DNA of 64,000 nt from Acidobacteriota bacterium (GCA_013287135.1 JABDEK010000012.1:1-64000); one strand, 5' to 3'. Shown: positions 18,521 to 27,888, counted from the first letter of the stretch. The notes: generated by a model from the sequence alone, not told the origin. Numbers and translations: made by a program.

Positions 18521-19063
18521 ATGACCAGAAAAAATTCTACCAGAATAGCAAAGGGGGCCATGGGACTCGCGTTCGCGTTACTGGCGTGCAGCACGGCCTT
18601 GGCGCAGGATGTTACAACGAACGCGATGCCGGGAACTAACTTTGCAAAATACCACACATACAAGTGGGTAACAGTCGAAGGCGTGTCGTATCCGAACCAA
18701 ATTGTAGATACCCAGATCAAGAATTCCATCGATTCTCAGTTGGCCGCCAAGGGATTGGCCAAGGTGGATACCGACAAGGCCGATCTCTATGTGGCCTACC
18801 AAGTTTCCGTCGATCAAGAAAAACAGTGGAACGCCTACGGTATGGGCGGCGGGCTGCGATGGGGTGGCGGAATGGCCACCGCCCAAAGCTCGACGATCAG
18901 TACTGGAACTCTGGTCCTCGATATGTACGACCCCTCGACTAAACAACTGGTTTGGACCGGACGTGTAACCAAGACAATCGATGCCTCAGCTAACCAGGCG
19001 AAGAAACAGAAGAATCTTGACAAAGCCATGCAGAAGTTGCTGAAGGGCTTTCCACCCAGCTAG
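18521..19063 (+). CDS. DUF4136 exported protein
   Basis: The start ATG at 18521 has GGAGGG eight bases upstream, after which come a basic N-terminus and a signal peptide ending at ALAQ; 180 residues. DUF4136 features: TNFAKYHTYKWV at the mature N-terminus, KADLYVAYQVS, a Gly-rich loop, GTLVLDMYDPSTKQLVWTG and a Lys-rich terminal helix. The peptide has a Cys (LLACS) before the cleavage site, so lipidation is conceivable. Function of the family is unknown; members are periplasmic or outer-membrane associated. Confidence 0.8.
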   Translation: MTRKNSTRIAKGAMGLAFALLACSTALAQDVTTNAMPGTNFAKYHTYKWVTVEGVSYPNQIVDTQIKNSIDSQLAAKGLAKVDTDKADLYVAYQVSVDQEKQWNAYGMGGGLRWGGGMATAQSSTISTGTLVLDMYDPSTKQLVWTGRVTKTIDASANQAKKQKNLDKAMQKLLKGFPPS

Positions 19064-19091
19064 CCCGAAGAGCTACGGTGCTCTTTGAGGC

Positions 19092-19105
19092 TGTCACTTT
19101 TGCCA
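19092..19105 (+). promoter_or_regulatory. TGTCA-N4-TGACA dyad site 7 (one mismatch)
   Basis: TGTCACTTTTGCCA followed by ATAACATC, close to the ATTACATC flank of other copies. It lies 120 bp before the sulfatase start at 19225 and points towards it. Confidence 0.65.
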
Positions 19106-19224
19106 ATAACATCCCGCGTGCGCAACGAACAGAATCGCGGCGCTCGCGAAGCTTGATCTGGCCCTTCCGCTGAAATTCGGCCCTCGTCATCGCGCTGCCG
19201 ATCGGAAAAAATAGGAGAATGTGC

Positions 19225-20856
19225 ATGAATACGAAGTGGATGAAACCAGAGGGTTTCGTTTTGGCGGCATTTGTCGCTGTCATTGGGCTTGCAGTCGCGC
19301 CGACCGTTTCAGCGCAGGAAAAGAGACCCAACATCGTGATGATAATGACCGACGACGTGGGCGTTTGGAACATCAGCGCATACCACCGCGGCATGATGGG
19401 AGGGCGCACACCGAACATTGACCGGATTGCCGCTGAAGGCGCGCTGTTCACTGATTACTACGCGCAACAATCCTGCACAGCAGGACGGGCCGCTTTTATT
19501 CTGGGCCAAGTGCCGTTTCGCACGGGCCTTCTGATGGTGGGTTTGCCGGGTGCCAAACAAGGCATCCAAGATAAGGACCCGACCATTGCCGAACTCCTGA
19601 AACCGCTCGGCTATGCTACTTCTCAGATTGGCAAGAACCATCTCGGCGACCGCAACGAATATCTGCCCACGGTCCATGGTTTCGATGAATTCTACGGAAT
19701 TCTCTACCACTTGAACGCAATGGAAGAACCATATGAGTACGACTATCCGAAAATGGCTAATTTCAAGCAACGTTTCGGCCCGCGCAACGTTATCTCCGCT
19801 ACAGCTTCCAACGTGGACGATCCAACGACTGATCCGCGCTGGGGCCGTGTCGGCAAGCAGGTCATTAAGGATGAAGGCCCATTGCCTCCACATCCAAATA
19901 TGGATCCGACAGCCACGACCAACATGGAGGATATTGAGCCTGTACTCGTTCAGCGTTCTACGGATTTCATGGAGCGTTCTGTAAAAGCTAATAAGCCGTT
20001 TTTTCTTTGGTACAACTCCACTCGCATGCATGTATGGACCCACCTCTCGCCAAAGTGGCAGAACAAGAGCGGCTTTGGCCTTTATGCCGACGGCATGATG
20101 GAGCTGGATTGGGAAGTCGGCGAGTTGATGAAAAAGCTTGATGATCTGGGAATCGCCGACAACACGATCGTGCTGTTCACCAGCGACAACGGCCCAGAGA
20201 TCTTTACATGGCCGGATGGGGGCAACCAGCCGTTCCGCGGTGAGAAAGGCGTTACCTATGAGGGTGGATTCCGCGTCCCCATGCTGGTCCGGTGGCCCGG
20301 CGTCGTGAAGTCCGGCATCATTGTTAACGACATTATGTCGATGGAGGACTGGTTGCCGACACTGGTCGCTGCTGCCGGCGACCCTGACATGAAAGACAAA
20401 CTGCTGAAAGGTCTGAAAGTGGGAGACAAAACGTTCAAGACTCACCTGGACGGCTACAACTTTATGCCCTACTTCAAAGGTGAAGTGCCTGCTGGCCCGC
20501 GTCACGAATTTTTCTACTTCAGTAATACCGCGGACCTGATGGCCATGCGTTATGACCAGTGGAAGGTCAGCTTCAAAACCATCAAAGGCAACCTGTTCAC
20601 CGGCGAAGCGTCCAGCACACAGGCTCCAATCGTGACCAACTTGCGGCAGGACCCGTGGGAACGCTACCAGGACGAGTCAATGAATTACGGCAAATGGTGG
20701 GGCGATAAGCTGTGGACCATGGTTCCTGCAACCGTAATCGTGAGCCAGTTCTTGGAGACCTTTAAGGAATATCCACCCAGCCAGGCGAGCGGCGGACTTA
20801 CGGTCACCCAGTTCCTTGAAGCTGTCTCGAAAGGTGCCTCTGGGGCAGGTAAATAG
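19225..20856 (+). CDS. Secreted arylsulfatase, copy 1
   Basis: A 543-residue exported sulfatase. ATG 19225 is preferred over the one at 19219, which would sit directly on the AGGAG. Signal peptide ends near VSAQ. Metal-binding MIMTDDVG is at 40-47, and the formylglycine target is Cys84 in QQSCTAGRAAF, a Cys-x-Ala-x-Arg variant of the usual Cys-x-Pro-x-Arg. IGKNHLGD, FLWYNSTRMHVWTH, TSDNGPE and GGFRVPMLVRWPG supply further active-site residues. It hydrolyses a sulfate ester after activation by FGE, presumably the enzyme at 10373. The natural substrate is unknown. A close paralogue is at 28040. Confidence 0.92.
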   Translation: MNTKWMKPEGFVLAAFVAVIGLAVAPTVSAQEKRPNIVMIMTDDVGVWNISAYHRGMMGGRTPNIDRIAAEGALFTDYYAQQSCTAGRAAFILGQVPFRTGLLMVGLPGAKQGIQDKDPTIAELLKPLGYATSQIGKNHLGDRNEYLPTVHGFDEFYGILYHLNAMEEPYEYDYPKMANFKQRFGPRNVISATASNVDDPTTDPRWGRVGKQVIKDEGPLPPHPNMDPTATTNMEDIEPVLVQRSTDFMERSVKANKPFFLWYNSTRMHVWTHLSPKWQNKSGFGLYADGMMELDWEVGELMKKLDDLGIADNTIVLFTSDNGPEIFTWPDGGNQPFRGEKGVTYEGGFRVPMLVRWPGVVKSGIIVNDIMSMEDWLPTLVAAAGDPDMKDKLLKGLKVGDKTFKTHLDGYNFMPYFKGEVPAGPRHEFFYFSNTADLMAMRYDQWKVSFKTIKGNLFTGEASSTQAPIVTNLRQDPWERYQDESMNYGKWWGDKLWTMVPATVIVSQFLETFKEYPPSQASGGLTVTQFLEAVSKGASGAGK

Positions 20857-21035
20857 ATGCGCAGGCCGTTTTATCGGATGCGGCCTGCGCAGCCTAACAG
20901 ATCGAAGGAGTGTAGCATCACAAGCCCTTTCACGTTCTTTACGGCTCCAAGTCGTATTGGAATTCATAATTATTGAAAGCCGCAGCGGATACCGATGTGC
21001 AAGCACAGTCAACGCGGCCAAAAGTTAAGTGTCTG

Positions 21036-21794
21036 ATGGTCTTGTTGAATCATGCGATTCCGGATTACTTCCCCGCTGCTGAAAAGATTAAGAAATTGAA
21101 CTGTATTCGTGGCGGGCTGCTGGTTACAGCTTTTCTCTTGTTGTTTCGCAGTTCAACTGCATGTGCCCAGTCGTCGGTTACCGAGTTCTTTCCAGAGGTC
21201 GACGCGTACTTCAAACTGAATTCGAATATTCGCTCCGTGTTTCAGGCGAAAGAAACCAGAGAAGGTGGCGATCCGACGCAAGCGGAGATAGGCCCCAGCA
21301 TCGAATTCTATTTGAAGCCGCTCATCAAGTTGAAAAAGGTTACTGCATTCGATCTAGACGACGCAAAATCGAGACCGCTGGTCTTGGCGATCGGATATCG
21401 CTATGTTCCTACTCCCGGGAAGCCGACCGTGAACAGACTGGAGCCCGTCATCACTTCTCATTTTCCAATTGTTGCTCGCATACTAATTTCCGATCGGAAC
21501 CGGGCAGACCTCGATTGGTCCAGTGGAAACTTCACTTGGCGCTACCGCAACCGTCTGACGCTCGAACGTCGCGTCACCATTCGCTCCTACCATCCCGCAC
21601 CGTACGCTAGTGCCGAGGTCTTCTACGAAAGCAAATACAGCAAATGGAGCACAACCGCACTTTACTTGGGTTGTCTATTCCCACTGGGCAAGCACATCGA
21701 GTTGGATCCGTACTACGAACATGAGAACAACACCGGCAAGGCCCCCAACCAAATAATTAACGCCGCTGGATTTATGCTCAATCTCCATTTTTAG
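21036..21794 (+). CDS. DUF2490 family exported protein
   Basis: The frame opens at a TTG at 20973; ATG 21036 better frames the signal peptide (GGLLVTAFLLLFRSSTACAQ), although no ribosome site is obvious. The mature part starts TEFFPEVDAYFKLNSNIR, has an LVLAIGYRYVPTP strand, NFTWRYRNRLTLERRV and ends HIELDPYYEHENN and AAGFMLNLHF. This fits DUF2490, a beta-barrel outer-membrane family of unknown role. It follows sulfatase copy 1 by 180 bp and may be its cotranscribed partner, for instance a surface channel for the released product; that is inference. Confidence 0.75.
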   Translation: MVLLNHAIPDYFPAAEKIKKLNCIRGGLLVTAFLLLFRSSTACAQSSVTEFFPEVDAYFKLNSNIRSVFQAKETREGGDPTQAEIGPSIEFYLKPLIKLKKVTAFDLDDAKSRPLVLAIGYRYVPTPGKPTVNRLEPVITSHFPIVARILISDRNRADLDWSSGNFTWRYRNRLTLERRVTIRSYHPAPYASAEVFYESKYSKWSTTALYLGCLFPLGKHIELDPYYEHENNTGKAPNQIINAAGFMLNLHF

Positions 21795-21879
21795 CTTTGA
21801 CGATAGAGATCAGAGAAGTTTTACCGCGATTCGAATTTCTTAACCTGGTTCGCATGAAACACTGCTCGCGAGCCGGACC

Positions 21880-21893
21880 TGTCACTTTTGACA
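21880..21893 (+). promoter_or_regulatory. TGTCA-N4-TGACA dyad site 8 (perfect)
   Basis: TGTCACTTTTGACA preceded by CC and followed by ATTCCATC. It is 140 bp before the porin-like gene at 22033 and points to it. Confidence 0.75.
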
Positions 21894-22032
21894 ATTCCAT
21901 CCTCATATACAAAGAGGGGAGTATTCGGTTAGCAAATGCCAGACACGGACCTGCTGGTTTGAAACACCAGGACGCCAAGGGCAGGCAACGAACAGTTCCG
22001 GAATAATCGAGAACAAGAGAGGAAAAACAGAA

Positions 22033-23052
22033 ATGACATTCCGACTCAGATGTGGACTAGCGGCTCTAATATGCCTTGCCCTGGGCTGCGTTTCGCCATT
22101 GTTGGCACAACAGAAGGGGCAATACGTCCCGGGACAGTTCGGTCTTAACGCTGGCGCAATTCCCGACCCTGGGATTACGTATGCGAATCTCGCACTCAAT
22201 TATTCCGCTAGCACACTTAATGGTCCGAACGGGAATTCCATCAACGGTATAACCGGAACATATGCGTTCTGGGTGGACGAGAACATTTTCTACTATGTCC
22301 CGGATCACAAATTCCTGGGCGGGTATTTTATGCCCTATATTGTGCTACCTGTTGCGAATGGTTCTTTGACGGCGAGCGGTCCTCTCGAAATTCCCGAATT
22401 CGGTATCAATGGAGGAGGTTTTGGTTTCGCGGATATGTACGTCCAGCCGCTGAATCTGGGTTGGCATCTGAAGCGCGCTGACGTAAACGTCGGATATGGC
22501 TTCACCGCCCCGACGGGCCGATACTCTTCCGCTCCCGGAACGACGAATAATATCGGCTCGGGCTACTGGGGCAATAACGTAACGACCAATACTACTTTCT
22601 ATTTGACGAAGAACAAGGGAACCAGCGCTAACCTATCTACTGTCTGGGAAATTCACGGGCAAAAACCAATCACAAACGCTGTCTCGGGTGCACCCCTCAA
22701 AAAGACTCCGGGTCAGGCCTTCACTATTGAGTGGGGAGTCGGGCAGGTTCTTCCTTTGAAGAAGGATTTCAGCAGGCTCTTGCAAATTGGCCTGGTCGCA
22801 TATGACCAATGGCAGGTTTCCGATAACAGCGGCTCGACTGTTCTCGGCACCCCTGCGAGCGCGCTTCCTTTCTATTCGGTTCATGCGCTTGGTTTTCAGA
22901 CTAATTTCATTCTGCCGCCTAAGGCGTTGAATTTCTTTTTCAAATTCTACGACGAGTATCGCGCCCTGGCTCGACCCGAAGGACGCACGATCGTGTTCGG
23001 TGGTTCTTGGACGCTACGTATTCCAAAGCCGAAAGCAGCTGCAAAGCCGTAG
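22033..23052 (+). CDS. Outer-membrane beta-barrel protein, MetA-pathway porin-like, copy 2
   Basis: A 339-residue exported beta barrel. The signal peptide ends near LLAQ. Strand signatures: GINGGGFGFADMYVQPL, VNVGYGFTAPTGRYSS, TTFYLTKN, LLQIGLVAYDQWQVSDN, FFFKFYDEYRALARPEGRT and a C-terminal FGGSWTLRIP. The combination of APTGRY with ARPEGRT is typical of PF13557 transporters as I know them. It heads a run of secreted genes after the perfect dyad site 8. GAGAGGAAA precedes the ATG. Substrate unknown. Confidence 0.78.
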   Translation: MTFRLRCGLAALICLALGCVSPLLAQQKGQYVPGQFGLNAGAIPDPGITYANLALNYSASTLNGPNGNSINGITGTYAFWVDENIFYYVPDHKFLGGYFMPYIVLPVANGSLTASGPLEIPEFGINGGGFGFADMYVQPLNLGWHLKRADVNVGYGFTAPTGRYSSAPGTTNNIGSGYWGNNVTTNTTFYLTKNKGTSANLSTVWEIHGQKPITNAVSGAPLKKTPGQAFTIEWGVGQVLPLKKDFSRLLQIGLVAYDQWQVSDNSGSTVLGTPASALPFYSVHALGFQTNFILPPKALNFFFKFYDEYRALARPEGRTIVFGGSWTLRIPKPKAAAKP

Positions 23053-23158
23053 CGGCGTTTTTCCAGAGTTAAGGAGAGCTCCTCGGAATGTGCGGACGCT
23101 CCCAAACTTATTCGCGTTTGTGGGGAGATTGCTTGGGGCTTTGAGGGTAGGATCAAAA

Positions 23159-23546
23159 ATGAAAACAATTCTCTTAACTTTTCTTCTCTTCCTTGCGTCC
23201 GTTAGCACGGTTTTCGCCCAAGACCTGGGATGGCCCCGCCAAATTACCAAACACTGGCAGCGGTTGGCAAAAGGCTGGCAGCAATGGCAGCTGGAATTCG
23301 GTGAACTCGACCAGCGCCGAACAACGCAATACTTCGGGCTATTCGTCTGCGTCGTCGTATCAGCAGCATCCTTCCAGTTCGTCGGGTTCCTCTTACCAGC
23401 AACACCCGCAAAGCAGCAGCGAAACGCAGAGCATGCAGCAAGAAGCGCAAAACAGGCAGCGGGGTGAACAATCTAACCAACGCTATCAGCAACAGAGGTC
23501 CAGCGGCTGGGGCGGCGAAAGCCGCGGAGGCGGTCGCAGGCGCTGA
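23159..23546 (+). pseudogene. Internally deleted, frameshifted relic of a large secreted protein
   Basis: An intact signal peptide (TILLTFLLFLASVSTVFAQ) is followed by DLGWPRQITK, the typical mature start of a large acidobacterial secreted family, but this frame then degenerates. From about 23255 another frame reads SGWQKAGSNGSWNSVNS, then a Ser/Gln-rich tail ending SSGWGGESRGGGRRR, which is what the C-terminus of that family looks like as I recall it. So the start and the end survive while several hundred residues between them are gone and the join is out of frame. A frame reading through either part alone would make no sensible protein. Confidence 0.6.
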
Positions 23547-23606
23547 TCGTTGTCGAATACAATCGTCGGAAACAAAGAGATTTCGAAAAGCCAAAGGAGG
23601 ATTTTA

Positions 23607-24350
23607 ATGAATCGTGCTCTTGCAAGCGTGAACAAGAATCAACCCGAGATCAGTGCCGCTATTCTGATGATCACACAATTGGTACTTGCCGGTGCATTGC
23701 TGCTTATCTTGGCGGTGTCAGCGTCAGCTCAAAGTGCTGAAATGCAGCAAAAGCTCGCCGCCGTGAAACAGGCTGCTGCAGAGAATAAGCAGAAACTGCG
23801 CCAGTATCAGTGGACAGAAACAACACAGCTCACGCTGAAGGGAGATGCGAAGCCCCCCGCACAAAAATTGTGTCAGTACGGTCCGGATGGCCAGGTTCAG
23901 AAGACTCCCATCGGTCCTCCGCCGGAGCAACCCGGCGGTGGCAGAGTAAAGCAGCGAGTAGTTGCGAAGAAAAAAGCAGAGATGACGGATTATATGGATG
24001 ACGTCAAGGGTCTCCTAACCATGTACGTTCCACCTGACCCACAGAACATGCAACAAGCCTTTCAGGCCGGCAAAGTTTCATTTAATCCTGCGGGAGGCGT
24101 CATGAATTTAATCTTCACGGATTATGCTCAGCCCGGCGACCGAATGACCCTCACTTTTGACCCAGCTTCGAAAAAAATAATTGCTTTGAGCGTGGATACC
24201 TTTATGGGACAGGCAAAAGATGCGGTCACGCTGCAGGTGCGAATGGCTAGCCTGCCAGATGGGACAAACTATTCGCAGCAGACAGTTCTTAACGCTAGCG
24301 CCAAGCAGCTTGTCGTCACCACTACCAATTCAAATTACCAGAGGCTGTAA
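23607..24350 (+). CDS. Secreted protein of unknown function
   Basis: AAGGAGG seven bases before ATG 23607 fixes the start; 247 residues. An unusually long N-terminus precedes the signal core (LVLAGALLLILAVSASAQ). The mature part has a Gln/Lys-rich helix (QQKLAAVKQAAAENKQKLRQ), QWTETTQLTLKGDAK, a Pro-rich turn with QYGPDGQVQKTPIGPPP, a basic segment and strands FNPAGGVMNLIFTDYAQPGD and LSVDTFMGQAKDAVTLQVRM. I know similar proteins from acidobacterial genomes but no assigned function. It lies in the unit that starts at dyad site 8. Confidence 0.7.
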   Translation: MNRALASVNKNQPEISAAILMITQLVLAGALLLILAVSASAQSAEMQQKLAAVKQAAAENKQKLRQYQWTETTQLTLKGDAKPPAQKLCQYGPDGQVQKTPIGPPPEQPGGGRVKQRVVAKKKAEMTDYMDDVKGLLTMYVPPDPQNMQQAFQAGKVSFNPAGGVMNLIFTDYAQPGDRMTLTFDPASKKIIALSVDTFMGQAKDAVTLQVRMASLPDGTNYSQQTVLNASAKQLVVTTTNSNYQRL

Positions 24351-24559
24351 CGCGTAGTAGTGAAAGCTCTGAATCAGAGAGTAGATTGTACCGGTTTTGT
24401 CCGCGTCGGTTCGAATTCGATTCAACACATAAATTATTCGATGCCTTGTTCAGTAGGAATTTCACCTAGTGCGTCATATATTGAGCCATCGCTCGAGTCG
24501 TCGTTTGGATTAATAGGCGGAGAAACTTCTTTCCCCGTCATGATCCTAGGAGCCCAGTT

Positions 24560-25246
24560 ATGAGAGGAAGACAATCAATCCCTTGGTTGCTGATTGCATC
24601 GTTCCTGGTTGTGTGCGGCACGGTGTCAGCCCAGGACACAAACCAGAACAGAACGCTGATCATAAGTGGGCAGTCCGGAAACGTGCCGGTGATCCAAGTG
24701 AACGGTCGGTCGTACGTTGATCTTGAGGCTTTAGCACGCGTATCTAATGCCTCCCTCAGTTTTACGGGGAACCACATCGTACTGAGTCTTCCCGGCGGAT
24801 CTGCAAGCACACCAGTAACAGCGGTGGCTGTACCCGTCCAAGCCTCGAATCCGGGATTTTCAAAAGGCTTTTTGAATGCGGGCATAGAGGAAGCCGCGAC
24901 TCTCCGGGAATGGCACACCGCTCTCGCGAGTGCCATACAAAATGGATACTCGGTCACGAGCGACGCAGTCAGTCCGTATCGCGCTCAAGCGACTACGAAC
25001 CTGCGTTTGGCGTCGGCAGCGGTTTCCACCGACTCGGATCGTAAAGCCTATCAGTTATTGAGCAACGAGTTTCAGAACATGGCAAGGTTGAGCGACAAGT
25101 ACGTCGCTGCGCGTGCCAATCTGACTTATATTTCTCCCGACGCGCTCCAGAACGATAGTTTGAACCAACGATTCGTGGCCTGCGGTCACTCACTAGGAGC
25201 CATGGCAGCCAGCGGCCAGTTTGTAGACGACGGTTCGTGCAATTGA
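24560..25246 (+). CDS. Secreted protein with copper-amine-oxidase-N-like domain
   Basis: A 228-residue exported protein; AGGAG lies eight bases before the ATG and the signal peptide ends at VSAQ. Residues about 45-78 (VIQVNGRSYVDLEALARVSN followed by a hydrophobic strand) resemble the repeat found in copper amine oxidase N-terminal/stalk-like domains. The rest is helical (TLREWHTALASAIQNGY, AYQLLSNEFQNMARLSDKYV) with a Cys pair near the end (FVACGH, DDGSC) that may form a disulfide. No known function. About 210 bp of apparently empty DNA separate it from the preceding gene. Confidence 0.7.
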   Translation: MRGRQSIPWLLIASFLVVCGTVSAQDTNQNRTLIISGQSGNVPVIQVNGRSYVDLEALARVSNASLSFTGNHIVLSLPGGSASTPVTAVAVPVQASNPGFSKGFLNAGIEEAATLREWHTALASAIQNGYSVTSDAVSPYRAQATTNLRLASAAVSTDSDRKAYQLLSNEFQNMARLSDKYVAARANLTYISPDALQNDSLNQRFVACGHSLGAMAASGQFVDDGSCN

Positions 25247-25353
25247 TTTCAAATTACCATTTAAAAATTAGCAGCCTGACTTCAGTGCTATTCCCACCAC
25301 TCGCATTGGTGATGCGCCGAGCCGATAAGACATTTAATCGGTCATAGTCCCAC

Positions 25354-25367
25354 TGTTACTTTTGACA
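25354..25367 (+). promoter_or_regulatory. TGTCA-N4-TGACA dyad site 9 (one mismatch)
   Basis: TGTTACTTTTGACA followed by GTTACATT. It is 99 bp before the first DUF3300 gene and in the same orientation. Confidence 0.7.
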
Positions 25368-25465
25368 GTTACATTCCCACAGCGCGGGGAACACCATAAT
25401 AAAACCAGCAAAGACATCGTCCGAGGACAGGGCTTTTTCTTCGCCACCTGCATCAGGAGGCCATT

Positions 25466-26824
25466 ATGGAAAGGTCGAGCATGCTTGTTAAACAAACAAT
25501 TATTGTGATCCTTGCGGTTTGCATGAATATGAGCCTTGCAGGCGGAGCCCCAGCATTCTTTCAGTCGGCAGACTCGGCCGCATCGTCGCCGGAACAACTC
25601 GATAAACTTCTTGCTCCGGTCGCGTTGTACCCGGACGCCTTGCTCATGCAAGTTTTAGCGGCTTCGGTGGACTCCCAGGAAGTTCTCGACGGAGGGAACT
25701 GGCTGTTGCAGAACAAGACTCTGGATGGAACCCAACTCGACACAGCTGCGAAGAGCGCAGGGTTTGGTCCTGCTATGATCGCCTTATTTCATTTCCCTCA
25801 AGTGGTTGACATGATGTGCTCGGAGATTGACTGGACCAAGCAGCTTGGCGCGGCGTTCACTGCGAGCCAGAGCGCGGTTCTCGACTCGGTCCAGCGGCTT
25901 CGGCTCCAGGCGAAACAAGCTGGTAATCTGCAAACCACTCCGCAACAAACGGTGGTTACACAACAAGCGGGCACCCAGCAGGTGATCGTCATCCAGCCTG
26001 CAAACCCTCAAATAATTTACGTGCCGCAATATAATCCGGTGCAAGTGTATGTTGCGCCCGCGCCTGCACAGCCGGCAACCGGTCTAATCGTTGCATTCGG
26101 TGTTGGCGTCGCGGTCGGCGCCATGTTCAGCAGTAACAATTATTATTACCCGCATTGGGGTTACGGTGGCGGAGTGTACTACCGAGGCGGCCCCTGGGTA
26201 GTAAATCATTATGTTTACCGTCCCGTTTATGGCCCAAACTATCATCGCGCGACGCTTTACTATCGTCCGCCAAATTATGCGTACGCCTACAACCGGCCGT
26301 ATCCAGGGAACGTGCACTACAATTCGAGCAACTACTACAACAATTATCGCGGCGGCTCGAACAATCAAAACAAGAGCAACAACACCATTAATCGAAACGT
26401 TAGCGGGAATAACGTCACGATCAATACCGGCAGCCAGGTCAACAATCAGGGTAATAAGACACGAAACTCGACTACGAACAGCGGTAACACGCAGTCGAAT
26501 CAAAGTTGGAAAGGGCAATCGACGTACAACAGCGGAAATAAGAATAATGGAAACTCGGTTAACAACGCGTCGAGGAATCCATCGACAACGAACGCTAGAC
26601 CTAATTCTTCGGGACAGGCAAATACTCAAGCCGTGAAGCCAGACCGAGGCTATTCGCCTAGCTCGCCCAATTCATCCCATGCGGCATCAACTCAGAAACC
26701 GGCCGCTCAAGCGCAAAGCCGGCCAGCAGGCGCATTTGAAGGAGCCGGAAACAACGGCAAATCAGAGAGAAGCGCCAGCCAACGTGGCGCAGCGAGCACG
26801 CAGGGAAGAAGGGGAAAACAATGA
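25466..26824 (+). CDS. DUF3300 secreted protein, copy 1
   Basis: A 452-residue exported protein; AGGAGG precedes the ATG. The conserved DUF3300 domain covers about 40-230: EQLDKLLAPVALYPDALLMQ, FGPAMIALFHFPQVVDMM, DWTKQLGAAFTASQSAVL and PANPQIIYVPQYNPVQVYV, followed by a hydrophobic Gly-rich segment (TGLIVAFGVGVAVGAMF). The C-terminal 200 residues are Tyr/Asn/Ser-rich, repetitive and probably disordered, suggesting wall or surface association. Family function is unknown. Its stop overlaps the start of the DUF2950 gene by four bases, so the two are translationally coupled. Confidence 0.88.
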   Translation: MERSSMLVKQTIIVILAVCMNMSLAGGAPAFFQSADSAASSPEQLDKLLAPVALYPDALLMQVLAASVDSQEVLDGGNWLLQNKTLDGTQLDTAAKSAGFGPAMIALFHFPQVVDMMCSEIDWTKQLGAAFTASQSAVLDSVQRLRLQAKQAGNLQTTPQQTVVTQQAGTQQVIVIQPANPQIIYVPQYNPVQVYVAPAPAQPATGLIVAFGVGVAVGAMFSSNNYYYPHWGYGGGVYYRGGPWVVNHYVYRPVYGPNYHRATLYYRPPNYAYAYNRPYPGNVHYNSSNYYNNYRGGSNNQNKSNNTINRNVSGNNVTINTGSQVNNQGNKTRNSTTNSGNTQSNQSWKGQSTYNSGNKNNGNSVNNASRNPSTTNARPNSSGQANTQAVKPDRGYSPSSPNSSHAASTQKPAAQAQSRPAGAFEGAGNNGKSERSASQRGAASTQGRRGKQ

Positions 26825-27774
26825 CATTTCAACACACGGTTTGTCTTCACGCATGCAAACTGGCAATGCTTTCGTTGATAGCTCTGTTGGGGCCGGTGAC
26901 CACGGTGCCGCTGATGGCGCAAGCAATCAGTGGGCAGAAAACTTTCGTTTCATCTTCGGAAGCCGTTCAGGCTTTGGTCACGGCAGCTCGTTCGGGCGAT
27001 CCCGCCGAACTCGAGCCACTACTCGGGTCGCAAGCGAAGGAGCTAATAGCATCGGGCAATTTGGGCGACGCAAAACAAGTTCTCGCAGACTTCGTTAAGG
27101 CTTATGGGCAGAAACATTCGATCTCGGTTGAAGCACAAGGTATTGAATACCTGCAAGTGGGGCCGGGTAACTGGCCCTTCCCGTTTCCGATCGTCCGCGA
27201 TGGCAAGATGTGGTATTTCGACGTCGATCGTGGCAATGAAGAAATCGTCTATCGTCGAGTCGGCCGGAACGAACTAGGTGCAATTGCCGTCTGTGAAGGC
27301 TATGTGCAAAGTCAGATCGAATATGCCTCCCATGGACATGACGGCAATCCAAGTGGCGTTTATGCATCAAGATTTCACAGTGATGCGGGTGAACAGGATG
27401 GTCTTTATTGGGGTACGTCGGAAGGTAAACCCGCCAGCCCCATGGGTCCTTTGGTCGCGGACGCGGCGGCCGCAGAGCCACAGCAATCCGGAGCAACCAC
27501 AACGCCCTATTACGGTTACCTTTATAAGATACTCACCGCGCAGGGGCCGGAAGCCGAGGGAGGCGCGAAGAGCTACATCGTAGATGGAAAACTGACGGGA
27601 GGCTTTGCTTTGATTGCCTACCCGGCTCACTACGGTTCAAGCGGCATCATGACTTTCATCGTCAACCAAGACGGTGTCATATATCAGCAGGATCTCGGTG
27701 ACAACACGGCTGACCTCGCATCTCAGATCACTGCTTACAATCCCGATAGCTCCTGGAATGCGGCTCAAGACTGA
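26821..27774 (+). CDS. DUF2950 secreted protein, copy 1
   Basis: A 317-residue exported protein coupled to DUF3300 through the overlap at 26821-26824. The signal peptide ends at LMAQ. Family marks: KTFVSSSEAVQALVTAARSG, LLGSQAKELIASG, WPFPFPIVRDGKMWYFD, EEIVYRRVGRNELGAI, QDGLYWGTSEGKPASPMGPL, YYGYLYKILTAQGP, TGGFALIAYPAHYGSSGIMT and a closing NPDSSW. Nearly every DUF2950 gene I know sits beside DUF3300; the pair probably works together at the envelope. Function unknown. Copy 2 is at 40342. Confidence 0.9.
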   Translation: MTFQHTVCLHACKLAMLSLIALLGPVTTVPLMAQAISGQKTFVSSSEAVQALVTAARSGDPAELEPLLGSQAKELIASGNLGDAKQVLADFVKAYGQKHSISVEAQGIEYLQVGPGNWPFPFPIVRDGKMWYFDVDRGNEEIVYRRVGRNELGAIAVCEGYVQSQIEYASHGHDGNPSGVYASRFHSDAGEQDGLYWGTSEGKPASPMGPLVADAAAAEPQQSGATTTPYYGYLYKILTAQGPEAEGGAKSYIVDGKLTGGFALIAYPAHYGSSGIMTFIVNQDGVIYQQDLGDNTADLASQITAYNPDSSWNAAQD

Positions 27775-27874
27775 TTTGCCAAGCGGATTTAGTGAAATTT
27801 TCTGATTCTCAAAGCTGTTGGCAGACGTCGTCTGCTAAGGTCAGTTGCGCGAATTAACTCTCCACATTTGAATC

Positions 27875-27888
27875 TGTCACTTTTGACA
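27875..27888 (+). promoter_or_regulatory. TGTCA-N4-TGACA dyad site 10 (perfect)
   Basis: TGTCACTTTTGACA followed by ATTACATC. It is 152 bp before the second sulfatase start and points to it. Confidence 0.75.

Noticed and set aside
21880-21893. TGTCAC-N-TTGA read as a sigma-54 promoter
   Set aside because: The spacing between the two conserved dinucleotides is shorter than the fixed 10-bp spacing of sigma-54 promoters, and GG/GC are absent.
24366-24379. CTCTGA-A-TCAGAG dyad after the gene at 23607 as a terminator
   Set aside because: The loop is one base and no T-run follows.
24408-24425. GGTTCGAATTCGATTC resembling a tRNA T-arm
   Set aside because: No acceptor, D or anticodon stems can be formed around it.
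27875-27888. The TTGACA inside the dyads read as a sigma-70 -35 box
   Set aside because: No -10-like hexamer lies 16-18 bp downstream at 21880, 25354, 27875 or 30815, so the symmetric dyad is the better explanation.
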